Source: Sinimarinibacterium flocculans (GTDB lineage: Bacteria; Pseudomonadota; Gammaproteobacteria; Nevskiales; Nevskiaceae). From it: 64,000 bases of DNA. The notes under the pieces were generated by a model. It was not told where the DNA came from. It did not search any database and saw only the letters and a list, made by a program, of their open reading frames with translations. The stretch spans positions 47,686 through 111,685 of the forward strand of contig NZ_QICN01000002.1 in NCBI RefSeq assembly GCF_003201205.1, written 5' to 3'. Below, in pieces: positions 39,836-48,800 of this stretch; positions within the stretch are counted from its first letter, which is position 1; each line of letters starts with the position of its first letter. A program made the translations under genes and the position numbers.

Positions 39836-40627
39836 ATGTCGACCCGGCCCCCGCACGCCGCGAAGAAGCGTTTCGGCCAGAACTTCCTGCACGATCCGCA
39901 GGTCATCGACCGCATCCTGCGCAGCATCGATCCACGACCGGGACAAGCGCTCGTCGAGATCGGCCCGGGGCTCGGTGCGCTGACGCGGCCGCTGCTCGAA
40001 CGCAGCGGCGCGCTGACCGTGATCGAGATCGACCGCGAGGTCATCCCGCACCTGCAGACGGCCTGCGCCGGGCTGCCCGGCCTGCGCGTCGTCCAGGCCG
40101 ACGCGCTGCGCGTGGACTTCCGGGCGTTCGCATCCGCTGACTCGCCGCTGCGCGTCGTCGGCAACCTGCCGTACAACATCTCGACGCCGCTGCTGTTCCA
40201 CCTGCTCGGCCAGGCCGACGCTGTGCGCGACATGCACTTCATGCTGCAGAAGGAAGTCGTGGACCGCATGTGCGCCGCACCGGGCGACGGCGCCTACGGC
40301 CGCCTGACCGTGGCGCTCGCGGCGCGCTGCGCCGTCAGCCACCTGTTCGATGTCGGCCCCGGCGCGTTCCGTCCGGCGCCGAAAGTGGACTCGGCCATCG
40401 TGCGCCTGGTCCCGCGCACGCCGGACTTCGCGATCGCGGATCTGGCGGTCTTCGACCGCGTCGTCACCCAGGCCTTCGCCCAGCGCCGCAAGACGCTGGC
40501 GAACACGCTCAAGGGACTGGCCGACGCCACGACGATCGAGCGTGCCGGCATCGACCCGAAAGCCCGCGCCGAAACCCTGCACGCGCGCGACTTCGCACGG
40601 CTTGCCGGCCTGCTGCAGACGCGCTGA
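39836..40627 (+). CDS. rsmA: 16S rRNA dimethyladenosine transferase RsmA (KsgA)
   Basis: 263 residues from the ATG at 39836. Dimethylates the two adjacent adenines of the 3' hairpin of 16S rRNA. Motifs: 'KKRFGQNFLHDPQVIDRIL', SAM-binding 'LVEIGPGLGALTRPLLE', 'VIEIDREVIPHL' and catalytic 'VVGNLPYNISTPLLFHLL'. The C-terminal domain has 'AFAQRRKTLANTLKGL'. Follows pdxA as in many gammaproteobacteria, but the usual apaG and apaH are not next to it. Confidence 0.97.
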   Translation: MSTRPPHAAKKRFGQNFLHDPQVIDRILRSIDPRPGQALVEIGPGLGALTRPLLERSGALTVIEIDREVIPHLQTACAGLPGLRVVQADALRVDFRAFASADSPLRVVGNLPYNISTPLLFHLLGQADAVRDMHFMLQKEVVDRMCAAPGDGAYGRLTVALAARCAVSHLFDVGPGAFRPAPKVDSAIVRLVPRTPDFAIADLAVFDRVVTQAFAQRRKTLANTLKGLADATTIERAGIDPKARAETLHARDFARLAGLLQTR

Positions 40628-40705
40628 AAACCCCGACTGGCGAGCACGGCCGAAATCCGCAACACTGCCAACCGACGGACGGACCCACCGAACCCGGAGC
40701 CGCGC

Positions 40706-41140
40706 ATGACCTACCAGCACCTGCTCGCTGCGATCGCGATCGACGAACACGGAGAGGGCGTTGCACAACGCGCCAAGGCCCTCGCCGCCCAGTTCGGTGC
40801 CCGGCTCTCGATCGTTCACGTCGTCGAGTACATCCCGCTGGAAACCGGCGAGGCCTTGATGGCGGCACCGCCGGACCTGGCCGCGCAACTGCAGGAGCAG
40901 GCGCGCACACGCCTGCACGAGCTGAGTGTGCGGCTCGGCCTCGAGTCCGCACAGCTGCGTGTGGCCAGTGGCGGTGTGGCTGCCGAGATCCATCGCGCGG
41001 CCAAGGAACTCGGCGCCGACCTGATCATCGTCGGTCATCACCCGCGTCACGGCCTGTCCGCGCTGTTCAGCCATACCGAGGAAGACGTCGTCCAGCGCGC
41101 CCGCTGCGACGTGCTCGCGGTGTGCCTGACGCGCGACTGA
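40706..41140 (+). CDS. Universal stress protein, UspA family
   Basis: 144 residues, the standard single-domain size. 'YQHLLAAIAIDEHGEGVAQRAKALA' opens the alpha/beta fold, and 'GADLIIVGHHPRHGLSALFSHTEEDVVQRARCDVLAV' is the C-terminal signature. The Gly-rich ATP-loop of UspFG-type proteins is altered (His-His-Pro), so it looks more like the UspA/UspC class. It is 78 bases downstream of rsmA on the same strand and tail-to-tail with the GGDEF gene. Stress regulation is expected but no promoter is obvious. Confidence 0.92.
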   Translation: MTYQHLLAAIAIDEHGEGVAQRAKALAAQFGARLSIVHVVEYIPLETGEALMAAPPDLAAQLQEQARTRLHELSVRLGLESAQLRVASGGVAAEIHRAAKELGADLIIVGHHPRHGLSALFSHTEEDVVQRARCDVLAVCLTRD

Positions 41141-41164
41141 CCCCGCCCCCGGCTGTCGCTCCCC

Positions 41165-44100
41165 TCAGCGCGGCGGCGCCACGCGCGCCTGCCGCAGCCA
41201 GTCGCCGAGCACTTCACCCGCCAAGGCCGGCATGACGGCCGAGCCGGCGAAGCCGTCGATACCGGCCTCGCGGCAGCGCCCGAGCACGGCTTGGTCTTCT
41301 ACTCCGCTGGCCACCACCAGGACCTCGCCACCCGCCGCCTCGCGGATGTCGCGCATCGTCGACACCTGGTCGGTCAGCGGTTCTCCGACGAGTACGCAGG
41401 CCAGCGGCAGGGTCAGCGTGGCGGGCATGCGGTTGAAGTCGCGCAGACCGAAACGCAGCCCGCCGGCGATCAGCTCGTCGAGACCGGCATGGCGGTCCTC
41501 CGCCTCAACGTGACCGTCCGGCGTCAGCGCCAGCACCAGGGCCGAGGCCGGGACGGCATAGCGCTGCAACAGGCCCGACAGGTGGCCCAGGAACTCGCGG
41601 TCGCGCAGTTGCCAACCCGATAGCGGCAGCACCTGCGGCAGCAGCGGCAGGCCCGCGGCCGCCACCTCGCGCAGACGCTCGCAGGCCTCGCAGATCATCC
41701 ACAGCTCGATGTCGGCGACCAGACCGGCACGGCCCGCCGCCTGCAGGATCTCGGTCTGCTCGATCCAGCCGTAGTGCGGGTGCTGCCAGCGCATGCGCCC
41801 GAGCAGTGCGCGGGCAGCGCCCTCGCCATCGAGCACCGGCAGCAGCTGCAACTGGAACTGGTTGAGCGCGACGGCGGCGTGCAGCCCGCGTTCGAGTTCG
41901 AGCTGGCGCAGGCGCTGCGGATCGATGTGCAGGGTGTACAGGCGGAAGCAGCCGCGCCCCGCCTGCTTGGCCTGGTACATCGCATGATCGGCATGCCGCA
42001 GCAGTCCGTCGGCGTCGGACTCGTCGAGCGGATAGAGGGTGATGCCGATGCTCGGGCGGCAGTTGATGGACAGGCCCGGCAGATCGAGCGGTTGCGCGAA
42101 ACGTTCCAGCACCTTCTGCGCGAGGAACTCCGCGTCCTCGGCGCTGCGCAGTCCGGGCGTGAGCACGACGAACTCGTCGCCCGACAGGCGTGCGATCGTA
42201 TCGCTCGGCCGCATGACCGAACGCAGCCGGTCGGCAACCGCGCATAGCACCTGGTCGCCGACCTCGTGGCCGTGCTCGTCGTTGATCGCCTTGAAGCGGT
42301 CGAGATCGAGAAAGAACACGCCGAGCATGCGCGCACCGCGCTGCGCCGCGAGCAGGGCCTGCTGCAGACGGTCGTACAGCATCACCCGGTTCGGCAGGCC
42401 GGTGAGCGCGTCGAAATGCGCGAGCTGGTTGAGCTTCTCCTCGGCTTCGAGCCGCTCGCTGATATCGGTGGCGATCGCCATGAACACCGGCGGCTCCTCC
42501 TCGCGCGAGTAGTTCAGCCGAACCTCGACCGGATAGCTGCTACCGTCCTCGCGGCGATGACGGCAGCGGTAGACCAGGTGATCGCGCTCGCCGCTGTGCA
42601 GGCGTGACAGGAAGTTGCGCAGGCTGTCGTCGGCCAGCTCCTCGCTGATGTCGAGCGGCGTCATCCGCGCCAGCGCCTCGGCGCCGTAGCCGAGGTTGCG
42701 CCGTGCGCCGCGGTTGACCTCGAGGAAGCGCAGGGTCTGCGCATCGAAGATGTAGATCTCCTCGTTGGCAGCATCGAGCAGCCGACCGAGGCGCGTCGCG
42801 AGGTTCTCGCCGCGCAGGCGTTCGCTGATGTCGCGCACGATCACGACCAGGCCTTCCGAACCTTCCACGCGCATCGGCTGCACCCACAGCTCGACCGGAA
42901 ACGTGGTCGCGTCCTTGCGCCAGCCGACGACCTTGGGCAGTTTGCCGTTGCCGCGGCCGCTCACGTAGTCCGTGATCCGGATCGTCGGCAGGTTCAGGAA
43001 CGGCACCGGCATCAGCTTGGCGACGGTGAAGCCGACCAGTTCGTCGCGCAAGTAGCCGAACATCCGCTCGGCGCGCGCATTGGCGCTGCGCACGACACCG
43101 GCCACATCGGTGGTCAGCAGGCCTTCGTCGAGATGATCGACCACCGCCTGCGACAGACGCACTTCGCGGCGCAGCGAATCGAGCTCACGCCGGTACGGCG
43201 TCTGGTCGCGGAACAGCAGGGTCACGCCGTCGAGCCCTCCCTGGCGGCTGCGCAGCGGATACGCGATCACCTCGACCGGCGTGCAGCTGCCGTGACGCTG
43301 GCGCAGCACCGCACCGCTCACCGACTGCGGGCGTCCCTGCCCGAGCGCGCGTTCCATCAGCGCGGCGGTCGCGTCCTCGCCGCCGGCGCCGCTCAGATGG
43401 ACCACGGAGTAGTGCATGCGTCCCGCGGCATCCGCGCCGCTCCAGCCGGTCAGTCGCTCCGCGCTCGCATTGACGAAGCGCACGCGACCGTCGCGGTCGG
43501 TCACGACCAGGCCGTAGCCGAGCGCATCCATGACCTCGCCGGCGCGGTCGCGGAACTCGCCCGGATCGGCTGCGCCCCACGAAGTCGTCTCACCGCGCCG
43601 GTTCGGATCGGCACGGCCCGCCCACGGCGGCGGCGTACGTCGCCGCCGGCGTACCGCCAACGCAAACATCAGGCCGACCGGCGCGACGAGGCCGAGCGCG
43701 ATCCAGCCGGCAAGGCGCAAGGCGGCGACCGCCTCGACGCGCACCCCGTCGACATCGCCCGGATCGAGGCTGTACTCGACGGTGCCGATCAGGCGCTGGT
43801 CGGCGGCGAACAGCCTGTGACGGCCGACGCTGCCGATCAGCGCATACCCGGCGCGGCGCGCCCGCGCCTGGGTCGCCGCCGGGACCCGAGGCAGGCGCAG
43901 ACCCTCGAGCACGCCGGCACGGGCGAGCTGGACCCCTTCGGCGTCGTAGACCGCGAGCGCGTACAACCCGAGGTCGGGTCGTTGCAGCAGGGCATCGACC
44001 AGCGGTCGCAGGCGTCGCTCACTCTCGCTGCCCAGCAGGGCCGGTTCGAGCACGCGCCGCGTCTGCTCGCCGACATGGACATGATCGAGCCGCGTCTGCA

Positions 44101-44194
44101 AGCGGTGCGCGTGCAGCAGGCACCAGCCCCCCAGCGCCAGCAGCACGAGCATGCTGGCGCCCGACAGTGCGATCAGCCATCGCTGCCGGTCCAT
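41165..44194 (-). CDS. Membrane PAS-PAS-PAS-GGDEF protein with degenerate EAL domain
   Basis: 1009 residues. Two membrane segments (about 8-28 and 158-182) enclose a periplasmic sensor region. Three PAS domains follow at about 215-335, 340-458 and 463-580. The GGDEF domain (590-752) reads Ser-Gly-Asp-Glu-Phe at 671-675, with the product-inhibition site Arg-Pro-Ser-Asp at 662-665, five residues before it, so diguanylate cyclase activity is plausible. The C-terminal EAL-like domain (about 770-1005) has lost the key residues: Ala-Leu-Leu replaces Glu-Ala-Leu, and the DDFGTG, Lys and Glu metal/catalytic positions are gone, so it cannot be a normal phosphodiesterase. It is 19 bases downstream of tadG on the same strand, suggesting control of the Tad pilus through c-di-GMP. 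Confidence 0.9.
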   Translation of the reverse strand: MDRQRWLIALSGASMLVLLALGGWCLLHAHRLQTRLDHVHVGEQTRRVLEPALLGSESERRLRPLVDALLQRPDLGLYALAVYDAEGVQLARAGVLEGLRLPRVPAATQARARRAGYALIGSVGRHRLFAADQRLIGTVEYSLDPGDVDGVRVEAVAALRLAGWIALGLVAPVGLMFALAVRRRRRTPPPWAGRADPNRRGETTSWGAADPGEFRDRAGEVMDALGYGLVVTDRDGRVRFVNASAERLTGWSGADAAGRMHYSVVHLSGAGGEDATAALMERALGQGRPQSVSGAVLRQRHGSCTPVEVIAYPLRSRQGGLDGVTLLFRDQTPYRRELDSLRREVRLSQAVVDHLDEGLLTTDVAGVVRSANARAERMFGYLRDELVGFTVAKLMPVPFLNLPTIRITDYVSGRGNGKLPKVVGWRKDATTFPVELWVQPMRVEGSEGLVVIVRDISERLRGENLATRLGRLLDAANEEIYIFDAQTLRFLEVNRGARRNLGYGAEALARMTPLDISEELADDSLRNFLSRLHSGERDHLVYRCRHRREDGSSYPVEVRLNYSREEEPPVFMAIATDISERLEAEEKLNQLAHFDALTGLPNRVMLYDRLQQALLAAQRGARMLGVFFLDLDRFKAINDEHGHEVGDQVLCAVADRLRSVMRPSDTIARLSGDEFVVLTPGLRSAEDAEFLAQKVLERFAQPLDLPGLSINCRPSIGITLYPLDESDADGLLRHADHAMYQAKQAGRGCFRLYTLHIDPQRLRQLELERGLHAAVALNQFQLQLLPVLDGEGAARALLGRMRWQHPHYGWIEQTEILQAAGRAGLVADIELWMICEACERLREVAAAGLPLLPQVLPLSGWQLRDREFLGHLSGLLQRYAVPASALVLALTPDGHVEAEDRHAGLDELIAGGLRFGLRDFNRMPATLTLPLACVLVGEPLTDQVSTMRDIREAAGGEVLVVASGVEDQAVLGRCREAGIDGFAGSAVMPALAGEVLGDWLRQARVAPPR

Positions 44195-44213
44195 GAAAGA
44201 TCGAGCCCCCCGG

Positions 44214-45935
44214 TTACCGCGTGAACAGATGAGGTTCTTCAGCCACCAGATCGACGACGCTGACTTCGGCGCCGCCCAGGGTCAGGCCGGTGTCACGCAG
44301 GGCCCGCGCCAGCAGCGGATCTGCCGCTGCCAGCAGTGTAGTGGCAATGCGGCTGCGCAGGGTCTGCTCGATCTGCGCGCGTGCGCTCTCGAGCGTTGCG
44401 TTGACCCGATCGCCGACGACGCCGGCCTGGCTGCCGAGCAGGGTCAGCTCGACCTCGAGATCGAGCTGCGACGGCAGCGCCTGCAAGGCCTCGCGCAGCA
44501 GCGCCGCATCCGGGCCGCCGATCGGCTCCGGCGTGGCCGGGAACGGGCTCGTGAACACGAGCTCGCGCCGGTCGCTGGGCAGATCGATGCTGGCGCCGGC
44601 GATGACGCGCACCCGCACCGGCAGCGGCAGGCCGAGCAGGCTGCCGGCGACCTGGGTATCGAGCAGGGTCGCCGGCTGCATCACCGGCGTCGGTGCGGTC
44701 GGATCGACGAACTCGCCGATGCCGATGCGGCTGATGCTGCTGCGCGCCTCGACGGTGACGATATCCTGCGGCTGACCGCTGCGCGCGCAGCGGATATCGA
44801 CGACCTCCGCGGTCGCCTGCGCCACCTGGACCCACAGCGGCAGCGCCACGTTCACGCCGAGCGGCGGCAGGCTGACGCCGAGGTCGGTCATCAGCAAGGC
44901 TTGCGCGTTAGTCGCGAAGTCGGGATCGTCCGGCTCGCCGGGGACCCTGCGCGTTGTCAGCAGGGCGGGCCGCCCCGGCTCGATGATCCGGATCAGCGCC
45001 GAGCTGTCGCCGAGCGGGGGCGGCAGCCGATAGAGCAGTTCGATCAGCGCCAGATCGGACGTCGCCTGCGCCAGGACAAGCGTCAGATCGCCGACATTGA
45101 TCAATGCGTCACCGAGAATACGCGCGACTTCGTACTCAACGGCAACGATGGCTTCCGGCAGGATCAGCGACGTCGCATCGACCAGCGCCTCGATCTGCGC
45201 GACGGCGGCGGCGGCGATTGCGTTTCCGCTGCGCCCGAGCGAATCGACCAGACGGCGAAGGATCCCGGCAACCGGAACTGGCTGTGTGCTGATCTCGTCA
45301 TCACGGCCAGGGTCGAGCGAATCGAGAATGTCGCTGAGCGGGACATTGGCCTCGAGCAGGCTGGCATAGCCCAGCGCGGAAATGCTCAGACCGGGCGCGC
45401 CGAACAGCGCGCCAAACAGGCGATCGAGTACCGGCGGATCAAGCTCGAGCAAACGGCTGCCGACCCGCACGCTGGCGTAGGGCCGCGAACGTGCCGACGC
45501 GACCGCGGTCAGGGTGCCGGCCGCCGGCGCCAGCGGCAGCAGGCGCATCGGCGCATCGCGCGAGACGATCACGCGGACCGCGTGACTGGTTCGGGCGAAA
45601 CCGGGATCGAAGTAACGGCGACCGTCGGCGGCCAGGCTTTCGCGCCCGATCTCGACCGTCAGCGGGCGGACGTCGCCGCGTCCGGTGTTGCGGGCAATGC
45701 TCGCCGCCGCCTCGTCGAGTGCGGCGCCGGCCGGATCCTCGGGCTCGCCGAAGCAGCCGCCGGTGACGCGCGCGGCATCGAGCGCCGCGAGATTGGCCAC
45801 GCGCTGCAGATCGCGCTGCGCCGCGTACAGCCGGCCGACATCGATCGCCAGCGCCAACGCAGCCAGGCCCGCGCCGGCAGCGATCGCCGCAAAGACCGCA
45901 ACCGCCCCGGCCTGGCGGCTACGCGTGCGCGCCAT
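44214..45935 (-). CDS. tadG: TadG-like pilus-associated protein (DUF2134)
   Basis: 573 residues. Starts 'RQAGAVAVFAAIAAGAGLAALALAIDVGRLY', the hydrophobic pseudopilin-like helix (about 9-32) of TadG proteins, then 'AQRDLQRVANLAALDAARVTGG', characteristic of the DUF2134/Flp pilus-assembly TadG family. The rest is a large periplasmic beta-rich domain without von Willebrand motifs that I can see. Tad systems use TadE/F/G as minor pilins. It follows the DUF3613 gene by nine bases in the same operon. Confidence 0.85.
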   Translation of the reverse strand: MARTRSRQAGAVAVFAAIAAGAGLAALALAIDVGRLYAAQRDLQRVANLAALDAARVTGGCFGEPEDPAGAALDEAAASIARNTGRGDVRPLTVEIGRESLAADGRRYFDPGFARTSHAVRVIVSRDAPMRLLPLAPAAGTLTAVASARSRPYASVRVGSRLLELDPPVLDRLFGALFGAPGLSISALGYASLLEANVPLSDILDSLDPGRDDEISTQPVPVAGILRRLVDSLGRSGNAIAAAAVAQIEALVDATSLILPEAIVAVEYEVARILGDALINVGDLTLVLAQATSDLALIELLYRLPPPLGDSSALIRIIEPGRPALLTTRRVPGEPDDPDFATNAQALLMTDLGVSLPPLGVNVALPLWVQVAQATAEVVDIRCARSGQPQDIVTVEARSSISRIGIGEFVDPTAPTPVMQPATLLDTQVAGSLLGLPLPVRVRVIAGASIDLPSDRRELVFTSPFPATPEPIGGPDAALLREALQALPSQLDLEVELTLLGSQAGVVGDRVNATLESARAQIEQTLRSRIATTLLAAADPLLARALRDTGLTLGGAEVSVVDLVAEEPHLFTR

Positions 45936-45943
45936 CCGCTGGC

Positions 45944-46222
45944 TCAGGAACCGCTGCCTCCGGACACGAAGGTCTCGCGCTCGAACTCGTCCGGAATCTG
46001 GTTATCGAAACTTTGCAGATAGCGATCGTAAACCTTGTCGGCGACCTCGCCCGGCATCGGCCGCAGCTCGCCCTTCGAGGCGTTGCCGCTGGCCTGCAGT
46101 TGCAGCCAGGCGCGGGTATCGGTGCCGACCGGCGCGGTCTGCGGCTCCGCTGCAACCGCGACCTGCATCGCGCACATGACCATGGCCACCGCCATCGTCG
46201 GCCCTGCAAACTTGAGTTTCAT
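45944..46222 (-). CDS. DUF3613 domain protein of the Tad locus
   Basis: 92 residues. Signal peptide (about 1-24, ending Ala-Val-Ala-Ala). The mature part contains 'AWLQLQASGNASKGELRPMPGEVADKVYDRYLQSF', the DUF3613 pattern. These small periplasmic proteins are found next to tadD in Tad gene clusters; function unknown. Its ATG overlaps the tadD stop (ATGA), so it is translated with the pilus genes. Confidence 0.78.
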   Translation of the reverse strand: MKLKFAGPTMAVAMVMCAMQVAVAAEPQTAPVGTDTRAWLQLQASGNASKGELRPMPGEVADKVYDRYLQSFDNQIPDEFERETFVSGGSGS

Positions 46223-46929
46223 CCTCGACCTCCTGACGTCGTCGACGTCCTGCTCAAAGCGCGCGCCTGCTGGCGCAGACGGGTAATCGTTTCCGGCGAA
46301 ACCGCCGCCTCGCGGGTGATGCGGCCAACCGCGGTCTCGTTGCCTTGCACCATCATCAGCAGCAACAGGTTGTTGCGCGCCTTGTCCGAGTCCGGTGCCA
46401 GCTCGACCGCCGTCGCCAGCTCGTGCAAGGCGTCGCCGTAATGCCGGGCGATCAGCAGGGCATAGCCCAGATCGTTGCGGACATTCGCATCGGTCGGCCG
46501 CAGGCGCGCGGCTTCGCGCAGAAAGCCGATCGCGCGCGGCGGATCGGTGCGTCCGTGCAGCAGGCCGAGGCCGTGATAGGCCTGCCCGGCGAGGCGCGAG
46601 CGCACCAGACCCTGATACAGCCTGTCGGCCGTGGCAATCTGGCCAAGACCGCGTCGTGCCTCGGCTTCGAGATAGTTCAGCGTATCGAGATCGCCGCCGC
46701 CGGCCGCGCGGCGCTGCTGCACATGCGCGAGTGCGGCGTAATACTGGTCCTGATCGAGCATCGAGCGGATCAGGTCGGCGTAGACCTCGCGATCGACATT
46801 CAGCGCATCGCGATCGCGCGGCGCACCGACCGGGGCGTCGACACGCTGCGGCATCGCGCACCCGGCGAGGCTCAGCGCGAGCCCGGCCGCGATCATGCGC
46901 CGCCATCGGCCAGGGCTGCTCCTAGCCAT
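46219..46929 (-). CDS. tadD: TadD-like TPR lipoprotein
   Basis: About 236 residues from the ATG at 46929 (a GTG nine bases earlier is in frame). Lipobox Leu-Ala-Gly-Cys near residue 24 predicts a lipoprotein. Tetratricopeptide repeats occupy about 75-185 ('RAIGFLREAARLRPTDANVRNDLGYAL', 'DALHELATAVELAPDSDKARNNL'). TadD is required for pilus assembly, possibly as a pilotin-like partner of the secretin. Overlaps the end of tadC and the start of the DUF3613 gene. Confidence 0.88.
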   Translation of the reverse strand: MARSSPGRWRRMIAAGLALSLAGCAMPQRVDAPVGAPRDRDALNVDREVYADLIRSMLDQDQYYAALAHVQQRRAAGGGDLDTLNYLEAEARRGLGQIATADRLYQGLVRSRLAGQAYHGLGLLHGRTDPPRAIGFLREAARLRPTDANVRNDLGYALLIARHYGDALHELATAVELAPDSDKARNNLLLLMMVQGNETAVGRITREAAVSPETITRLRQQARALSRTSTTSGGRG

Positions 46930-47860
46930 TGACGTCACCCAGCGCGCGGATCAGCGCGAGGAACGCCGGACCGGCGACGAACACCATCAGCGCCGGGAAG
47001 AAGAACAGCACCATGACCACGGTCATGCGCCCGGACAGCAGATTGACCTTCTCGCGCAGCTCCAGCGACCGCCGCTCCTCGATGACCTCGAGGGCCTCGA
47101 GCAGCGGCTCGCGAATCTCGCCGCCGTAGCGATCCACCTGGCGCAGCACACCGAAGATGGTGCTGAGGTCGTCGACGGCAAGGATCTCGCCGAGATTCTT
47201 CAGCGCATCGCCGGTTTCGGCACCGGCCTCGATCTGGCGCAGCATCAGGTCGAGTTCGCGCCCGATCTCGGGCAGCACCCCGCCGCCTTCGCGCACCAGA
47301 CTGGCCAGCGCCTGGCGGATCGACAGTCCGGCCTCGAACAACAGGGTCAGCAGATGGATCAGCAGCGGCACCTCGCTCTTGATCCGCCGCTGGCGCGAGG
47401 CCGCCGCGCCGCGCAGCACCCAGCGCGGCAGCAGGAACGACATGGCCGCGGCGGCGAAACCGAGCAGCACCGTGACCAGCAACTTGCTCTCGACCTCGGC
47501 GAACATCCAGAAACCGACCAGCAGCGCGGCGAGCAGGATCGGCAGCACGCCCTGGAACGCGTACCAGAGCACGCGCTGCTCGACACCGCGCCAGCCCGCC
47601 TGCATCAGCAGCCGGCCGCTCTCGCCCTCGGGATCGACCATGCCCTCGATCGCCTTGCCGCCGCGCACCATCGACGCCACCAGCGGCCGCTGCCCGCGAT
47701 CATCGAGGTCGTCGCCGACGCCGCTGGCCTCCGGCGCCAGACGCCGGCGCAGATGGCTCTCGCCGCGGCTGCGCACGACCAGGATCGCGACCAGGCACAC
47801 GCCGATCGTCGCCAGCAGGATGGTGCCGGCGACCAGACCGGCGAACAGGGTCGGACTCAT
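46922..47860 (-). CDS. tadC: Tad pilus inner-membrane platform protein TadC
   Basis: 312 residues. Type II secretion F domain in the second half ('PLLIHLLTLLFEAGLSIRQALASL', 'GGEIREPLLEALEVIEERRSLELREKVN') and four membrane segments: one N-terminal, two central (about 105-145) and one at the C-terminus. TadB and TadC form the platform on which the TadA ATPase acts. Lies between tadB and tadD, 16 bases after tadB. Confidence 0.93.
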   Translation of the reverse strand: MSPTLFAGLVAGTILLATIGVCLVAILVVRSRGESHLRRRLAPEASGVGDDLDDRGQRPLVASMVRGGKAIEGMVDPEGESGRLLMQAGWRGVEQRVLWYAFQGVLPILLAALLVGFWMFAEVESKLLVTVLLGFAAAAMSFLLPRWVLRGAAASRQRRIKSEVPLLIHLLTLLFEAGLSIRQALASLVREGGGVLPEIGRELDLMLRQIEAGAETGDALKNLGEILAVDDLSTIFGVLRQVDRYGGEIREPLLEALEVIEERRSLELREKVNLLSGRMTVVMVLFFFPALMVFVAGPAFLALIRALGDVNG

Positions 47861-47876
47861 GCGCGCAGGCTCCGTC

Positions 47877-48800
47877 TCACGCCGGCTCTCCGGTCGAGCG
47901 CATCATCCGGTAGATCACCAGCACGCCCATGACCTGCAGGACCACCGATCCGACCAGCAGCCAGCGGCCGACGCCGTCGAGCCACATCGTCCGGTAGTAA
48001 TCGGGGTTCTGCGCGAAGATGTAGACCATCAGGCCGACCGGGATCACCGACAGCACGAAAGCCGAGAAACGTGTTTCCGCGGTCAGTGCCCGCAGTTCGC
48101 GGGCGGCGCTGTCACGCGCGCGCACCGCCTGGATCAGGCTGCGCAGCAGATTGCGCAGGCTGCCGCCGTACTTGCGGTTGATCGCCGCTGCCAGCGCCAG
48201 CACCTTGAGGTCGCGCAGGCCGTGAATCTCCGCGGTTTCCATCAGCACCGACTCGATCGGCGCACCCAGACGCACCTGGCGACTGATCGACAGGAACAAC
48301 GGACGGATCGGATCGGTGCTCTCGCGCGCCGACGCCGCCAGCGACTCGTCGAGCGTGTTGCCGGCGCCGAGCACGCGGATCACGCTCTCGATGAACGGCG
48401 GCAGCTGCTCGACGATCCGTGCGCGTCGCAGCGCACCCTGGCGATTGAGCCAGGCCCAGCCGAAGGCCAGCAGCATCGCGGTCGCCGACAGTCCGCCAAA
48501 CCAGCCGAGCACGACAACCGCGACCACGGCGAGGCCGACGATCACCAGCAGGATGCGGCCGACGGTATCGGCCGACAGCTCGGCCCCGGTGCGCCAGACC
48601 AGATGGCAGGCCCAGCGCAGCAGCGGGTTGCGCAGCTGCGCATTGTCCGCAGGCACCACAAGGGCCGCCTCGTCGCCGCCCATCGCCCGCAGCCGCAGCA
48701 GGACTTCCTCTTCGCGCTCGCGCTTGCCGGCGCGCACGAACAGCCAGATCGCGCCACCCGCGAGCAGCAGCGCAAGCACGAAGACGATGGCCAAGCCCAT
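47877..48800 (-). CDS. tadB: Tad pilus inner-membrane platform protein TadB
   Basis: 307 residues. N-terminal membrane segment, two central ones, then the T2SS-F domain ('LPPFIESVIRVLGAGNTLDESLAASARES', 'GGSLRNLLRSLIQAVRARDSAARELRALTAE') and a C-terminal membrane pair. The 'RELRALTAETRFSAFVLSVIPV' stretch is typical of TadB rather than TadC. ATGA overlap with tadA. Confidence 0.93.
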   Translation of the reverse strand: MGLAIVFVLALLLAGGAIWLFVRAGKREREEEVLLRLRAMGGDEAALVVPADNAQLRNPLLRWACHLVWRTGAELSADTVGRILLVIVGLAVVAVVVLGWFGGLSATAMLLAFGWAWLNRQGALRRARIVEQLPPFIESVIRVLGAGNTLDESLAASARESTDPIRPLFLSISRQVRLGAPIESVLMETAEIHGLRDLKVLALAAAINRKYGGSLRNLLRSLIQAVRARDSAARELRALTAETRFSAFVLSVIPVGLMVYIFAQNPDYYRTMWLDGVGRWLLVGSVVLQVMGVLVIYRMMRSTGEPA

